DNA from: Colletotrichum lupini
Lineage: Eukaryota; Ascomycota; Sordariomycetes; Glomerellales; Glomerellaceae
Assembly (NCBI RefSeq): GCF_023278565.1
Contig: NC_064680.1
Coordinates: forward strand, 3,410,001 to 3,474,000
Direction of reading: 5' to 3'
DNA length: 64,000 nucleotides
Shown here: positions 1 to 13,305 of the stretch, piece after piece
How positions within the stretch are numbered: the stretch's first letter is position 1
Layout: every line of letters starts with the position of its first letter
Notes under the pieces: generated by a model
The model's input: the letters and a program-made list of their open reading frames with translations, nothing else
Told to the model about the DNA's origin: nothing
The model's database searches: none
Program-made: the position numbers and the translations under genes

Positions 1-367
1 GTAGTGACCGAGGTAAGGATGAATGCTTTGGGTCTTTGTTAGCTCCGTAAGATTCCAAGAGAAAAGAGGAGAAAGGTCGGACGAGAGGGGGAGGGCAGAG
101 TCCGTAGCCTTATGAACCTCAGTGTCATGAGGCGGTGCTGAGCTCATTGGTCCAGCATGGTGCGCCATGCATGTGGTTGCGTCTGGATTTTCCATCATTT
201 GATTCGATCGCTTTGCCCTCAACACCCTCCTATCCTGTCCGGAGCTGACTGGCGTTTGCATTGGGCAGACTCGAGGCAACTCATTGCCGTGGCTGAGCCT
301 CACGACTTTTCAAAAGGATATTTGTAATAATCCAACTGTAGTCTCTTTTCCCTCCTCCGCCAACTTG
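1..367. other. flank of Copia-1, no gene seen
   Basis: This is GC-normal sequence left of the Copia-1 insertion. I see no convincing reading frame or RNA gene. It continues, after removal of Copia-1, into 7805-8077, and the CCTCT duplication at 368-372 and 7800-7804 marks the old junction. It may be untranslated or intergenic sequence of a gene outside the window. Confidence 0.5.
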
Positions 368-372
368 CCTCT

Positions 373-577
373 TATTGGATTAGAAGTCTAATTCGACCGC
401 GGTATATAGCCGACTGCGCAGGGGCCAATTAGGGGCCCTATTTACGATTATCGTAGCTAGCCTAACCTACGGTTAGAACCTCCTTTTTATACCTACTACG
501 TAGATATTTATATAGTTTAATTAATCTCTTTATTAACTACGGTTCGAACTAACTACCTTATATTAGGAATACTAACA
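373..577 (+). repeat. 5' LTR of Copia-1
   Basis: 205 bases, same length as the 3' LTR at 7595-7799 and the solo LTR at 29297-29501. Against the little-mutated solo LTR, the termini TG...CA have become TA...CA by G-to-A change. The internal block GGGGCCAATTAGGGGCCC is still GC-rich. Confidence 0.93.
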
Positions 578-3500
578 CTAATTAGTAATTAAATTCTACT
601 ATTATAAATCGGTAAGGTATTTTACTATATAAAAGAGACGACCTCTTAATACCGCACGGGATAAGAGATTCGTATTAATTAACTTTATAAAAGTAAATAA
701 AAAAGGAAGCGATTCTTAAATACCGCACGGAATTAAGTAATCGTAGCCTTTTATTACTTATAAGAGGTTAACGTTTACTATATTAAACTACGTTAATTAA
801 CGGAACTACTTAAGTAACTAGCCTTTTATTATCGCCCCGAGTAGCTTTTTTATTAAATAACTTTTCCGTAGCCGGCCCGTAATTAGAAATTAACTAGTTA
901 AATTAGTAAAAAGAAATACTTACGTAACGACTACCCGCTTAATTAATTAATATAACGAACGAGCTTAATAATATAATATAAAAAAAAAGAACCGCGCAAT
1001 TAAAAAAGGGGATTTCTAAACGTAAATATTTTTACTTAGTAATAAAGGTAACCCTATAAGAGTTATTAAGCTAAGAAATCTATAGTATATAAAAAAGTTT
1101 ATTATTACGAGGATCTTATAAGTACGACCTTAAGCCCACAATCTAAACGACCTCTTTATAGCTCCTTTAACTACCCCCTAGGTATTACTTAGGAATATAA
1201 TATAAGGGACGGTTTAATAAAAAAAGAGGGAATTTAGAAATCCTAATAGTATCGAGTTAAGAATATTACGGATCTTAGAAATTAACTTAAAAAGAAAGTA
1301 GCTACCCCAAAGTAATCTTACGACCTCCCGCTAAAGTCACTATTAACCTAAAAAAAGGCTAAAAAAACGAGGATCTAAAAAAAAAAAAAAAGAATCTTCT
1401 AAAGGGCCGCTTAAGGGCTTCTTTTTATACTAGCTCCTAGCACGAGATTACTAATTTCAAAAAATTAACTAAGTAATAAAAGGGATCGCTAGCAAGCGAT
1501 AATTACCTAACTATAATTAAACTATAAAAAAAAAACTACTTAAAAAATATAAAATAGAGTACCGAGAGGCTATAAAAAACAAAATCTCTAAAATATCTAA
1601 CCCCACCGCGTATAAGTAATAAATATATATTTTTAGCAAGTCCTTAAAATATATAATTTTATAAAAAGGAGGGCTTAATTTCGTTAACTATACTTAACGG
1701 CCTATACGGTTCTTAATAGCCTATATAGCTCCTCTACGAGCCGCCCGGCGTTTATTTTTAACTATTCTTATAAAATACTACCCTAAAGAGGTAGGTTAAG
1801 GAAAAAAGCTATTTAGAGATTATAGAGAGTACGAGGCTTAAGAAGCTAGAAATATATAAGATAGCGAAAATCGGTAACTAATAAAGATCCTAAGACTAAT
1901 TACTATATTTTTTTATAATAATATAGACGTCTACCGCTACTATTATAAAACAAAACTACTAAAACCTACCCTTTTATATTAAATAAAAAAGAGGATCTTA
2001 GTAAATACGATAGTGAGTAATTTAAAAAGGTAATAGTAATTACTAAAAATAATAAAAACGAGAGTAGTAGCGAGATAGCGAGAAGAAGCGGGAATCTCTT
2101 AAACCCTAATAAATTCGTTAAATAGTAAAAGTACGAATTTACTACGACTAGCGCGCGGATTAAATATATCCTTATTAAAATTAAATATACTAATAACCGC
2201 TAATACGGGCATAAGCTAGAGCATAACCCTTAGCGAGTTAGAGTAAAAAAAAAGAGGATAAAACCTAATCCTAAATAAAATCCTAATCCCTTGTAAGTAG
2301 GTAAATATTAACCCGGATTATTAAAAGACGTAAATATATAGAATTATAAATTAGCCTAACGGTAAGTAAATTAACGTAGTATTAATTTATTTAACTAAGG
2401 TCTATAAAAAAAAGGGGCTATAGGGGCAACCCCTATTTTATAAAATCGCAAACGACCTTAGCTACTAACTAAACGAATAGTTCGTAAGCATAAGCCTAAG
2501 AATTATAAAAGTAGTTAATAAATTCCTCTACGGGTAAGGGGTATTACTAGCGCAATTATAATCGCAAGAGCTATACAAAATACTAATAATAATAATTATA
2601 AAAAAGGAATTCGTACTATAGAACTAAGTATAGGTCGATAGAGCGTATAATCGCTTTAATAAATTTAAAAAAAGGGTAAACGACCTAGATTTCCTCCCTA
2701 TAATTACTAACGGAAATCTATCGTTATAAAAGAATATACTAGGGCAGAATATAGTACTAAAAGTACGATAATTAATAATTCTACTTATTTTAATCTATAA
2801 CTCGTTACCGCTACTAACGCGAAATTTAGTACCGATCGGTTAATAAGAAAAGAGGTAAACGACCTAAAGTTACTAATAATACGTAACGACGCAAGGATCG
2901 TATATAAATACTAAAAATCTAGTAGTAAATACGAAGTAATTTATAAACCTCAAAAAGATCTTCTTAAAAGAGAAATTATACTCTAGGGGGAAGTATAAGG
3001 TCTTATAAAAAACCTTAATAATATTTTATAATTATTATAAAAAAGTCGGAATTAGAGAATACTAATACTATTTAGTAATTAATATCGTACTTATAAACAA
3101 AGCCTTTAATTATTATTATAAAGCGGTACGTAATCTTAATCGAAACGACTTTCTTAATATAATTAACGCAATCCGAAGCCGCTTCGAGACTTATAATAAG
3201 AACTTAGAGCTCTTATTTAAATTACGAGCGATTTTTTTTATATCTATAGCTAGGATAATAGAAAGTAAATTACGAGTAGAAATCCTTAAAGAGCTTATTA
3301 ATTAAATTAATAAGCTAGCGAAAACCTAGCTAAATAAGGGGATAAACGAGCGGAAAGTTAGATATCTTTATATTATAGTCTAGTATATACTAGAGGTAAA
3401 AATCACCCTATACTAAGTACCTAAAAACTACGAAACGCTCTGCTTAAGGCTAAGATCTAGCTTTAATATTAAAATAAGAATGCCGTACTAAACCTACTTC

Positions 3501-5879
3501 TAAGCATACGACGGCCCTTACTAATAATATTAAGTTAATTAAACGTATAATAAAAAAGGAAAAGAGGCTAGATATAGTAATCGCTAATAAAGAGGCCTAG
3601 ATTTATTAAATAAGTAGAGATTTAACTTACGGGTAGAGTAATAAAAAAAGTAATATTATATTTATAAAAAGGATAGATATTAGTTAAGTAATTACTCTAA
3701 AGAAGAGCGTACTAAATTATATAAATAGTATAAAAAGTCGAGGGTAGTAAATAGTAAAACTAGCTCTTATTAATTTAATTAATTCCTTATTATATATAAG
3801 GGCAAATCCGGGGGTATAGAACCTAGTAACGGTAACTAAAATAGCGGCTTAAAGTATATACCCCCTATAAAAAATTTAGAAAATAAAAAAGATCTTACCC
3901 CCTATACTAACGAATTAAATTATAACGAAATTAATAATATTAACTACTCTTTTTTTACCCCGTTAGCCTCTAGAGGATATATAAAGCTAAATAAATAGAG
4001 AGTAGCGGAAGCTCTTAATAAATAAGCTTTTATTTACGGATAGTAAGGGAAGGTCCCTTAGATAACGAATATAAAAGCGGCTAAAAAGGTAAATTTAATA
4101 GGGCCGAAGCCTATTTTCTTAATAATTAAAGAGAAAACGCTATCTCTCTCGATATTTAAAAAAAAAGAATATAGTACTAAGTAAATCTAAAAGTAGCTAG
4201 AGGGGTCCTTTTTATACTACTTAGATCCCTCGAATACTAAGCTCGTATAAATATTCTATACGAATAAAAAGTACGGCCTAGACGATTTCTATAAGATTAT
4301 CCTAGACACTAGGGTATCGTAATAGTTAACTAGAAGAAAAGGGCAATTCTAAGCGCTATAAAAGACCGCGCTAATAACGCTTAATATATTAATAACGGGT
4401 ATTATAAAGATTAGTTTCGGCCTAGGTAAGAAAATCGTCGCCCTAGGTATAGTAGAAGTAAAGACGTACTTTAGAACGATAACTTTTTATATTTTACTTA
4501 TTAATACCCTATTTCTCTTATATCTAAAAGATATAGATTAACTAGGTATTATATTCGATAATACGAGGAATAGAATCTCTAGCGGTAAGCACTTCGAGGT
4601 AGTTAAATAACGATAGGGATATGCGTTTATAAAGCTTACTAATAATACGAAGTTAATTAATTATTTAACGAAAAGTGAGCTTAGAAGACTATACTAGAGA
4701 TTCGGGAACTCGTTAGTTACGAGGCTATATAACCTTTTAAAATAATTAAGTAATAATAATATTAAAATAGGGGCGCTAGAGTAGTTAATAAAAGTATATT
4801 ACTAATACTAAATAAATACGTAGAGCTTACGTAGATTTGAATTTAAATTGCGTAATAAGCTTAACTTTAACTAGGAAATCATCATCGATATTTTTTATTT
4901 AAATAGTCGGTTAGTACTATATATAATTAACGTAGCTATATCTTTCTAAATAGGGCAATTCCTCCGGGATTTATAAATAAAAATAGTATAAGTAGCCCTA
5001 TAAAAAAGCTAGATCGATATATACTAGGGACCGCTAGATAGCATTAGAACTAACGCTAGTACTAGTTTTAAATCAATAGAATTTAGGGATAATATAACGG
5101 CCTACGGTATATAGCTAAAAGTCGTACCTATTAAAGCGTACTATAGTATTAAAAAGGTAGAGAGGGTATATTAGTAATTAAAAAAGGCGTTTAGAATTAT
5201 TAAAAAAGAAAATCCGGATTCTACTAACGACGAATGCCTCTAGATAGTACTTAAATACTATAACGATACTATAGGGCCTAACGGACTTATATTAACGCTA
5301 TTAGTATTTAGAGTATATTTAAGAACGACCTTAGCCTCGCTACCGTCGCTAAGCGTAAGCTAACGAGCCTAAGTAGTTAAAAAAATAATATAGGTATTAC
5401 GCGAAGTAAGCGTAAAAAAGTAAGTTAATAAGGTAATTACTACGCATAATAGGCCTAACATAGGGGATAATTTAGATATATTACTAAATTTAGATATATA
5501 AGTATAGTACGAAATTATTTAATAATAAGCTAGGCTATATAAGTTAATTTTTATTAACGAGCGCTTTTATATAGTCGCGAGAGATCGTAACTAGCTACTC
5601 GAAGTATTAATTATAGTAATTAAACCGTATTATATAGATCTTAACGAAGTAATTTCTAACCTACAAAAAGAAAAAGAGCTAGGGGAAACTATATAACCCG
5701 CGGTAGAAGTATAAGAAATTATCCTTAATAAAATCGTTATAGTAGTATTAATAAACGACGAGGAAGAGGAAATTGCTAAAAGGGTACTCATACTACTAGC
5801 AAGACGTTATAAAAGACTACGACGGTAAGCCCTAACGTAGCAATTTATTATTAATAACGAGGTAATTAATACCTTTTAT

Positions 5880-7470
5880 ATAATAAAAAAGAAAGCCGAT
5901 TTCGAGCTAGTAGTTAAACTACGTAAAGAAGGCATAATTATAACCACTAAAAAGCCGTATAAGGGATTAGATCTTATTAAAATAGACACTCTTTATAATC
6001 GAGGGGTTTATTAATTTATCCTATACGACCTAAAAAAATATATAAACCTCTATATATTTAAATTACGAATAGTTCGTAAGATTAAAAAGAAAAGAATACC
6101 CTAGCTATATAAGAAGTTTAGATACGTAATTTAAAGGTACGGTAACGTTAAAAAGGTAACGCTACTTATATAATTACTTACTATATAACGCTATAACTAA
6201 AGATTAATAATAGCACTAATAGTATCGCTACGGAAAAAGGGATATAAGATTTAGAGCCGTAATATTACCTAGGCCTATACCTAATCGGCTATAGGGCTTA
6301 TAAGGAAAATCCTAGCCTATCTACCGAAAGAAATAGCTAGTAAGTACTTAGAAAGTACGATTATTAAAGTGCTTAAGCTACTATATAGGCTCGTAAAATT
6401 AGGTACCTATTAGTAAGCTACTTACTACGATTTATATATTAATTAACTATTAATAATTACTTCTATATATAACCCGTGCTTACTAATCGCGGAGTATAAA
6501 AGTAACTAATTTAGGATCGTTAGAATATAAACTAACGATATATTAGGCCTATCCGATATTAACTTTATAAAAAAGGAGGATAAAGAGCTCTAAAAAGCGG
6601 GCTTTATAACGAAGCTAAAAGAGGTCCTTATAATAAATACTCCCCTAGTATTTAATAGCGGGATTCTTATAATTAAAAGAGAAACCGTTGTTTTTTAATA
6701 AAAGGGGTAGGGCGAGAAGATTAACCTCGTTAATCTAAACGTAACTAATGTTAAAAAGCGGTATAAAGCTAAGCTTACGTAAGGGGTATATATTATAAGT
6801 ATTTATTAGCCCGAGGCGACGTTTAATTATACTAAAGTAGTATAAACTATAAATCTAACCGAACGGGACGTCGAAGTACTTAATAAGCGGCTTAAGTAGT
6901 AGTAAACGAATCTTAATCGAGGTCTTATTTATTACTTTATTAACCTTGCGATTAGTAAGCTCTACGTTTTTATTAATAAGTTATTTATAAATAATAACGA
7001 CCTTACTTCGTAATTAGGGTATATTATTATCCTAGCTAACGAGAGTATAAGTAAGAGCGAATTTACTATATATAATAATATAATTTATTACTTATTAACT
7101 AAAAATAAGCGAGTAACGAGAAGTATGCTAGTATTAGAGGTTTATAGTATAGTTAATAGCGTTAACTTCTCTTATACGATTTTAATAATACTAAAGAAGA
7201 TTATTAATCGAATTAGCTTTTTACTTATTCTAACGGTTATTTATATTAATTCTTACTTACTATACGAATGCCTCGTTAAATTAAGAACGACGAAAGAAAA
7301 GAGGCTTATAATTAATATTATAGCCTTTAGGTAATTATATAAAAGGCGTAAAATACTTAAGATCCGTTAGATTAATAATAAAAATAACCTCGTAGACGCT
7401 TTTATAAAAGTAGTACTAAATAAGGGATTAAAGTAATTTATAAGTAATAAAAAAGCTACTATATAAATAA
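5880..7470 (+). pseudogene. copia reverse transcriptase-RNase H remnant
   Basis: Translating this stretch and ignoring stops gives recognisable copia reverse transcriptase and RNase H. The order is a segment corresponding to SPT-x-R of the palm, an AYTQS-like motif (now AYT-stop-S), the catalytic TDD (now TND at 6531-6539), a KLYVF(V/I) strand, and an RNase H segment with SYSLYECLVKL-type sequence (7240-7290). TGG and CAG codons are replaced throughout by stops, which is the expected RIP outcome. The part open enough to be listed as an ORF is 7125-7334. Confidence 0.85.
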
Positions 7471-7594
7471 AGGGATAGGTTATATAAAAAGAGTAGAGAA
7501 AAGGGGGAAAGGGAGACGACTTAGTAAACGGGCCCGAGGTCGAATTATACTTCTAACCGTAGTAGTTAAATTAATAAAAAAAAGAGAAAGTTAG

Positions 7595-7799
7595 TATTAA
7601 ATTAGAAGTCTAATTCGACCGTAGTATATAGCCGACTATATAGGGGCTAATTAGGGGCCCTATTTATAATTATCGTAGCTAGCCTAACCTATAGTTAGAA
7701 CCTCCTTTTTATACCTACTACGCAGATATTTATATAGTTCAATTAATCTCTTCGTTAACTACGGTTCGAACTAACTACCCTGTATTAGGGATACCAACA
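7595..7799 (+). repeat. 3' LTR of Copia-1
   Basis: 205 bases, collinear with the 5' LTR. The right terminus ACCAACA is unmutated, and CCTCT follows at once (7800-7804), matching 368-372. Confidence 0.93.
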
Positions 7800-8077
7800 C
7801 CTCTACTTTGCGCTCATCTTGTCTTTGAGTCCTTTTGCTACGCGCTTATACCTGAACTTATAGATTCTCATCAGTAGACACCATTCTGAACAATTCACAG
7901 TGGTGTCAATTCCCTTGTGTGGTCGGAGGATCAAAACTGGGTTGTGAGAAGATCGATGCTTTTGGCAACGTATCTCTTGCATATCGTGAGACCACCGAAT
8001 GTGGGCTTGAGTGAACCAATGCCTTACGAAATAGAGTCATGTTGACAAAGATCGCTTCTAGGGACAGTGTGCCCTTG

Positions 8078-10310
8078 TCATATAGGCGGCCTAATCTTGC
8101 GATACTCAGACCAAATCAACGGACCAGTTCCTTCATGCGCCCATGATGGCACAAGCTTGGTCGATTTATCGCCGAAATCTGTGTCATCCACCCAGCTTCC
8201 TGGAATTTTGATCCCAGAATCCTCGAGCATTCTCCAAAACTCACCCGCATAACACTCAAAGTCTACCGTCCACCATACTCTCCAATGTTCTGGCAAGGGA
8301 CCGTAACTGATGCCAATATATTCGATTCGATACTCTCGATTACGTTTCTTATTGCGCTTACGCGGCTCGCTGGGGTTCTGAAGCAACCGAAACGACCATC
8401 CAGGAAGCACATGACGTCTTGGCACGGTGTAGGTCGTTCGCGACTGACGACCATGTTGTAGCAGATTCACCTTGTTGCCATGCAGCATCTTCACCCAGAC
8501 TTGTAAAGTCGATTGTATGATGTGGTCCGCTTGGTCTGTCGAGCATGGCTGGAAGTTGCTAAGCAGCGTTCTCATCAGCATGTGCAGCGCACTCGATGCT
8601 CTGTGGCGTGTGGTCGCAGCTTGTATGAGGCTTTCGGGATCCAGTGCGATGATCTGGCCGGCTAGACGCGCATATTCTTTAACAGAATGTGAACGGGCAG
8701 GATAACCACGGGGGGCTCGAGCAGCCCGTGCCCCGATCCCCGATGCAACGAGGCTCGGTATGAGATATTTCCTCCCTGCGAGCCGCCAGGACACCACGAG
8801 CTCTCTTGTGAGGCTTTTGAGCTCCGGAAGGACAGCAGTAAGTTGCCTCAATGTCCAGACAGAGCCACGTATTCCGCTATACGTAAAGCGAAGTCTCGAT
8901 TCAAAGTAAAACCATTTTGGATTGGACGCCGGCGACTTGGAATGAAGTAGTCTGGTAAAATTACCAAAGTCTGTAAGGCCTGCGATGAACCCCATCCACT
9001 CCACTGATACACCAGTTTCTCCATCCGCCGCGTGTGAAGCGAACAGCGTAATCAAGTCGGATGGAGTATGTGAGTCTGGAGGATGCCACAACTTATTGGC
9101 AGCCTCAAAGATGAGGCTTCTTGATCGCGAGTCCCTGCAATAAGTCAGCATATTCGCGTCCGTAGAATGATACTTTCTTAACACGAACTCTAAACAATCA
9201 TTCTCTTCGCTGCTGTAAGAACCAGCAAACAGCCCAAAGGTAAGAAGCCATTTCGCAATATTAAGCCATCGATTTTCGGCGCAAAGCTTACATCAGATTA
9301 GTGTCAATCACGTTTCATTGGTCGAGCGAGTAAATGAATCCACGTACATATAACAAGTTTTGCCCCTTTTCGTCTTCAACCAAGGGTGTCAGTGATGTTG
9401 ATCGCAGATGTTTCATGAGAGCCTGTGGATCATCGGACTTCACGGCGTCTTCAATACCGCGGAACGAGTTGATTACCACGTAGGTTGTAAGATTGATTTG
9501 CCACCCAACCATGCTCTTGTGGCACATGGCGGAGTACACTTTGCTGCCGAGCCAATTGGGTGATCTGAGTGAAATCTGGAAGGTGTTGTCTCCAAAACCA
9601 AGACGAAGCCTTCCAACTGCGGTCGTGCCTTGAGATATGCCAAGATTGTCTTTCCCAGCTATATTGGCAACAACTGGCTTGTGTTGTTCAACAAACTCTG
9701 TCACTTTGACTTTATGAGACGAATATTTGGTGACTTTTGACGAACTCAAACATTTGGGGAGCCGTTCCATAATGATGGACGTGGAAAGCATAGTCAATTT
9801 TCTGCTCACCTCAGATCAGCCAAGCCCTAGGAAGAATTCAGTACCTAAATATCCAGTTTTCACTCACGTGCAATAGATTCCCTGAGCCACCTTGAAAAGT
9901 TCCAAAGCTCGATCGAGCTTTCGTTCCATGTCTTCGATTGTATCTTTATGTAAGACAAATTTTGCAGCCGTCAACTTGCGTCGGTGCTTTCGCGGATCAG
10001 ACATCTGAAGGCTGAGGTCATCGATGGTGTTCTGTATATCTGCCAATGCGGCGCGGGCTCGCCGGAGCGACTTCTGCATAATCTCATCGTCGACGACCGA
10101 CTTAGATACAGGACTGCTCGCAGTCTGAGTTTCGGCATCTTTGAGATAGTCGTCTAGATCTTGAAGTTCTTCAGCCTTTTCGAGAAGAGCGGCTGGGACG
10201 TTCTTGACTTCGCACCAGAGCGATTTGATTTTGAGAGTCAGACCTATGGCCTTGCCTGTGACTTCGGCAACGGCGATAACGCTTGTCGCGAGACCAATCG
10301 CTTCGGCCAT
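8078..10310 (-). CDS. HeLo-like N-terminal domain protein with ankyrin-like and conserved C-terminal region
   Basis: Three exons on the minus strand (10310-9868, 9801-9348, 9286-8078) join in phase to give 701 residues. Introns are 66 and 61 bases with GTGAGT and GTACGT donors. The start MAEAIGLATSVIAVAEV is typical of the fungal STAND N-terminal (HeLo-like) domain. It is followed by a predicted coiled region (about residues 40-140), a Ser/Lys-rich segment, ankyrin-like helices across the exon 2/3 junction (GQNLLY then LCAENRWLNIAKWLL), and a C-terminal block with WWTVDFECYAGEFWRMLED. I recognise that block as a recurrent C-terminus of fungal ankyrin/HeLo proteins but cannot name it. No NACHT or NB-ARC P-loop is visible. 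Relatives act in non-self recognition and programmed cell death; that role here is inference. An upstream in-frame ATG at 10409 would add 33 residues. The gene lies between two inverted Copia copies yet shows no RIP. Confidence 0.82.
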
Positions 10311-11046
10311 CTTGTGTTGGTATAAATTGAATATGAGCGACGGAGGCGCCTTAGGCGCAAGAGTAAGTAGGGCTCTGTCTGCTGGTTGCTTCACGAGATC
10401 GAATAGCAAACGTCCGTCACTTATGTTGGAAACTTTGCAGGTTTAGGCCGCTTTCTAGGAGTTTTTCGGAAGAGGGGAAAGAACGGATCTCTGCGGCAAA
10501 GGTTGTTGCGATAGGCTGCTGCCGTCGTCTGTTGGTTCAGAACGTCGTATGCAGGCGGCTGCACCTAGCCACGCGCCTTGGCCGGGGTTTCTGGCCTTTC
10601 ACTGGATATCATTGGACTGAACGACTCCGTTTCCACCTGAATAATACAGTGATTGGGCATCTGAGAACCTTCGTGCTGATCGATTTGGATCACGCTGCCA
10701 AAGTGCCACTCTTATGTGGCATCCCCTGAAGAGGCGCGGTCCATATCATGCATGGTGCTCTAGACGCAGTACGTAGCATCGTCAATTGCTCGTGCGGCTG
10801 AGTATGAGCGGATTATTGAGTGAATGCGCAGATTGAAATTGAATTGTGATGCACGATATCCTATGGTATCTCCTGAACGATCAAATTCCCCAACGCCAAT
10901 ACCAGAGAATCATGTCACAGCAAGCCAGAAACGCCTTTTCCCAGAACCATACACGGCTGACTGCCATGGCGTGGCATGCCGTTGACGTGTAGAACCCAAT
11001 GCGCCACCAAAAAGAATGATGCCCAGAAGCGGCCAGGCTAGGATAC
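10311..11046. other. intergenic, no gene seen
   Basis: This holds the 5' flank of the HeLo-like gene and the 3' flank of the Cys-rich gene, both transcribed leftward. Short open frames here have no family resemblance. No promoter element is clear enough to call. Confidence 0.5.
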
Positions 11047-11761
11047 TTAGAAGATAGACATCGAAGAGGATGGCCATCCGGAGCCGTTTCGTGCCGCCCC
11101 CGCTGCAACTCCAACACACCTCAAGCATCGCCGCTGCTCGCCGAGGTTTGTAACGGAGCAATGCGAGCACACGTGCCTGCTGCACGCACCGCAAGAGTGA
11201 TCGACGCCGTAGCTGTAACCATCGTCGATATCCATCCCGTCCGCAGCGCCATCCGACGCACCAAGACCAGCGCCGCAGTCGTCGCAGCTCATCGGCGACA
11301 GCGCGCTCTGGTCCACAGACGGGGCCAAGGCGGGGCACCTGGGCTCGGCCGATTTGATATTCCAGAAGCTGTGAAGGGACTTCTGGGTGTTGCGGGCGGC
11401 AGGAACGGGTGTGGGTTCGGACTGATTCGTCTCGTGGCCTGCGTCGGCCGGGTACTGGTTGTGTTGCTGTGCGGAGTAAAGCATGTTCAGAGTACGTTCT
11501 GAGGTATGCTGTCAGCTATGTTGCCCTTCTTAATTGACGCCATGGACCAGACTTACGATGGATTTGCTCCTCCGAGGGCCTGTTGTCGCGGAAGCGCTTC
11601 ATTGTGCGACTCGAGAGGTGCGATGGCGTCGCATGTGCGCGAGGATAGATGGGGCTTGGAGAGATTGGTGACTCGAAGGACTCGATGCTGGATTCGGAGC
11701 GAGCTGGCGAGGGGAAGAGGGTGACGAGTTCGGATTCGGAGCGCTTGCGCTTGTGAGCCAT
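11047..11761 (-). CDS. conserved Cys-rich putative zinc-binding protein
   Basis: Two exons (11761-11557 and 11498-11047) with a 58-base intron (GTAAGT...CAG) give 218 residues. The N-terminus is basic (MAHKRKRSESE, a possible nuclear signal) and Ser/Pro-rich. The C-terminal half holds spaced cysteine pairs: CDDC, then HSCGACSRHVCSHC and a later CLRC, consistent with a small zinc-binding fold. The middle is Asn/Gln/Pro-rich and probably disordered. I recognise no named domain. Similar short basic-plus-CxxC proteins are common in Sordariomycetes, so a nuclear or regulatory role is only inferred. Frame continuity over the splice and the clean intron support a real gene. Confidence 0.72.
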
Positions 11762-12451
11762 CTTTGTCTGGAGATCCAGGTAGAACTATTGGAAAATAAA
11801 AGGCGGTGATTTCGGTGCTGCCTGAGATAACCGGGGCAGAATGATCGAATTGACGATGTTGTATTTGTATCAGAGTCGGGAAAGAATGGTACGGGCTGAC
11901 GGGGATCAGATCGAATGGAATATCTCCATTTGCCTGTGACAAGTTGAGTGTGCGAGATGGAATGATGCTAGGGAGTGCCGGTCGCGACGCGTCTTTTGAT
12001 GGTCGAGGCGCGTTATGTACGTGATAGCCCCACTGGACTTTAAGTGGTCTGGGCTTACCTAAGGACCTCAAGAGCGATAAGGCAGTGGACTCAGCAACGA
12101 TGCATGCATGATTTTAGCGAATACGACAGCAACTTCACTTCCCAGACGCTTCCCAAACTACATCAGAGTAGCAAACGTATTCAGGAGGTTAGATGCTTAA
12201 CAGAAGCAGATTGCCAACTAACGTGATGTATGGATGCTTCCATACCAACGGAAGCTGTGTTCACCTGCCGTTGCGGGTGCTCGCTCCGTCCCGCGCGTGC
12301 ACGCGCCACATCCGGCCCGGAGCCTGGTCAGCGGTCCCGATCCGCCAGTTTCAAACGGTAGCTGAAAAACAAATACAACCAGTGCCGAAACAATGCTGAA
12401 TCCCACAGATATATCACCGATCAAAGCGTAGGAACTGCCACCATTGAAAAT
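11762..12451. other. intergenic, no supported gene
   Basis: This is the 5' flank of the Cys-rich gene. An overlapping open frame at 11553-12071 is out of phase with that gene and compositionally unlike a protein. A short minus-strand frame at 12218-12424 has one hydrophobic stretch and lies directly downstream of the fragment at 12452-12842, but I cannot support it as a gene. Confidence 0.45.
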
Positions 12452-12842
12452 CTACATGAGCTCAATCATCTGTTTCTCTGCCTTTGCCTTGTCCCATCCC
12501 AAGCCAACTTCCTCCCCTGTACCGGGCCAGCCAGCTTCCCGCATGATCTTTTGCCTGAGACCATTGCCGTACGTCTCGTCAAGCTCTGTTTCTGCGGACC
12601 GGTATCTCTTCCCAATGTGGCCAGCCCATTCCATTTTTTGGCATCCAGTTCATAACCTTCCATTGCTCTTGACACATTTTGAAAAATGTATTGATGCGAT
12701 AGGTCGGCGAATATCTCCAATTATGACCGAGTAGATATAAGTCGACATCCTCCTCACTGTCTTCACTATCCTCTCCGTCACTTTCATCGTCTTTTTCATC
12801 CTCCGCCTCGTCTTCATCATCTCCGTCCCATTCGATATAATC
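12452..12842 (-). pseudogene. frame-broken gene fragment cut by Copia-2
   Basis: Reading leftward from the Copia-2 boundary, one frame encodes a strongly acidic Asp/Glu/Ser run (EWDGDDEDEAEDEKDDESDG and on). A second frame encodes SRAMEGYELDAKKW. A third encodes a charged, protein-like tail (EWAGHIGKRYRSAETELDE...) ending at a stop at 12452-12454. The second and third frames meet at a run of six A near 12630, where a one-base length change would join them. I recognise no family. The pattern suggests a degenerate or frameshifted coding end whose upstream part was separated by Copia-2; an unrecognised intron is the alternative. Confidence 0.35.
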
Positions 12843-12843
12843 C

Positions 12844-13045
12844 TGTTAGTATCCCTATTATAGGGTAGTTAGTTCAAACCGTAGTTAACGAAGAGATTAA
12901 TTAAACTATATAAATATTTACGTAAGTATAAGAAGGAGGTTCTAATCGTAAGTTAGGCTAGCTATAATAATCGTAAATAGGGCCCCTAATTAGCCCCTAC
13001 GTAGTTAGCTATATACTATAGTTAAATTAGATTTCTAATTTAATA
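12844..13045 (-). repeat. 3' LTR of Copia-2
   Basis: 202 bases. It aligns with the solo LTR but lacks 3 bases in the CGTAGTAGGTG region and shows many RIP-type changes. It is the 3' LTR because coding is leftward. Confidence 0.9.
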
Positions 13046-13305
13046 CTAACTTTCTCTTTTTTTTATTAATTTAACTACTATAATTAAAAATCTAATTCGA
13101 CCTCGGGCCCGTTTACTAAGTCGTCTCCTTTTCCTCCTTTTTTTTACTCTTTTTATATAACCTATCCCTCTATTTATATAATAACTTTTTTATTACTTAT
13201 AAATTATTTTAATCCCTTATTTAATATTATTTTTATAAAAACGTTTGCGAGGTTATTTTTATTATTAATCTAACAAATCTTAAGTATCTCGCGCTTTTTA
13301 TATAA

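Larger units (their letters stand above)
373..7799 (+). mobile_element. Copia-1: full-length RIP-mutated Ty1/copia LTR retrotransposon
   Basis: A 7427-base element bounded by 205-base direct LTRs and a perfect 5-base target duplication (CCTCT at 368-372 and 7800-7804). Conceptual translation of the + strand, read through many stops, follows a copia Pol order. Reverse transcriptase lies around 6000-6700, with an RIP-altered catalytic stretch TND-ILGL at 6531-6554. RNase H lies around 6950-7450, including a 69-residue open remnant at 7125-7334. The interior is extremely TA-rich with stops in all frames, and most former CpA/TpG sites are gone, as expected of RIP. The element cannot encode a functional protein. 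Its LTR family is shared with Copia-2 and with the solo LTR at 29297. Confidence 0.95.

Noticed and set aside
7125..7334. 69-codon open frame as a gene
   Set aside because: It is the surviving part of copia RNase H in a RIP-destroyed element; the same remnant occurs at 13306-13515.
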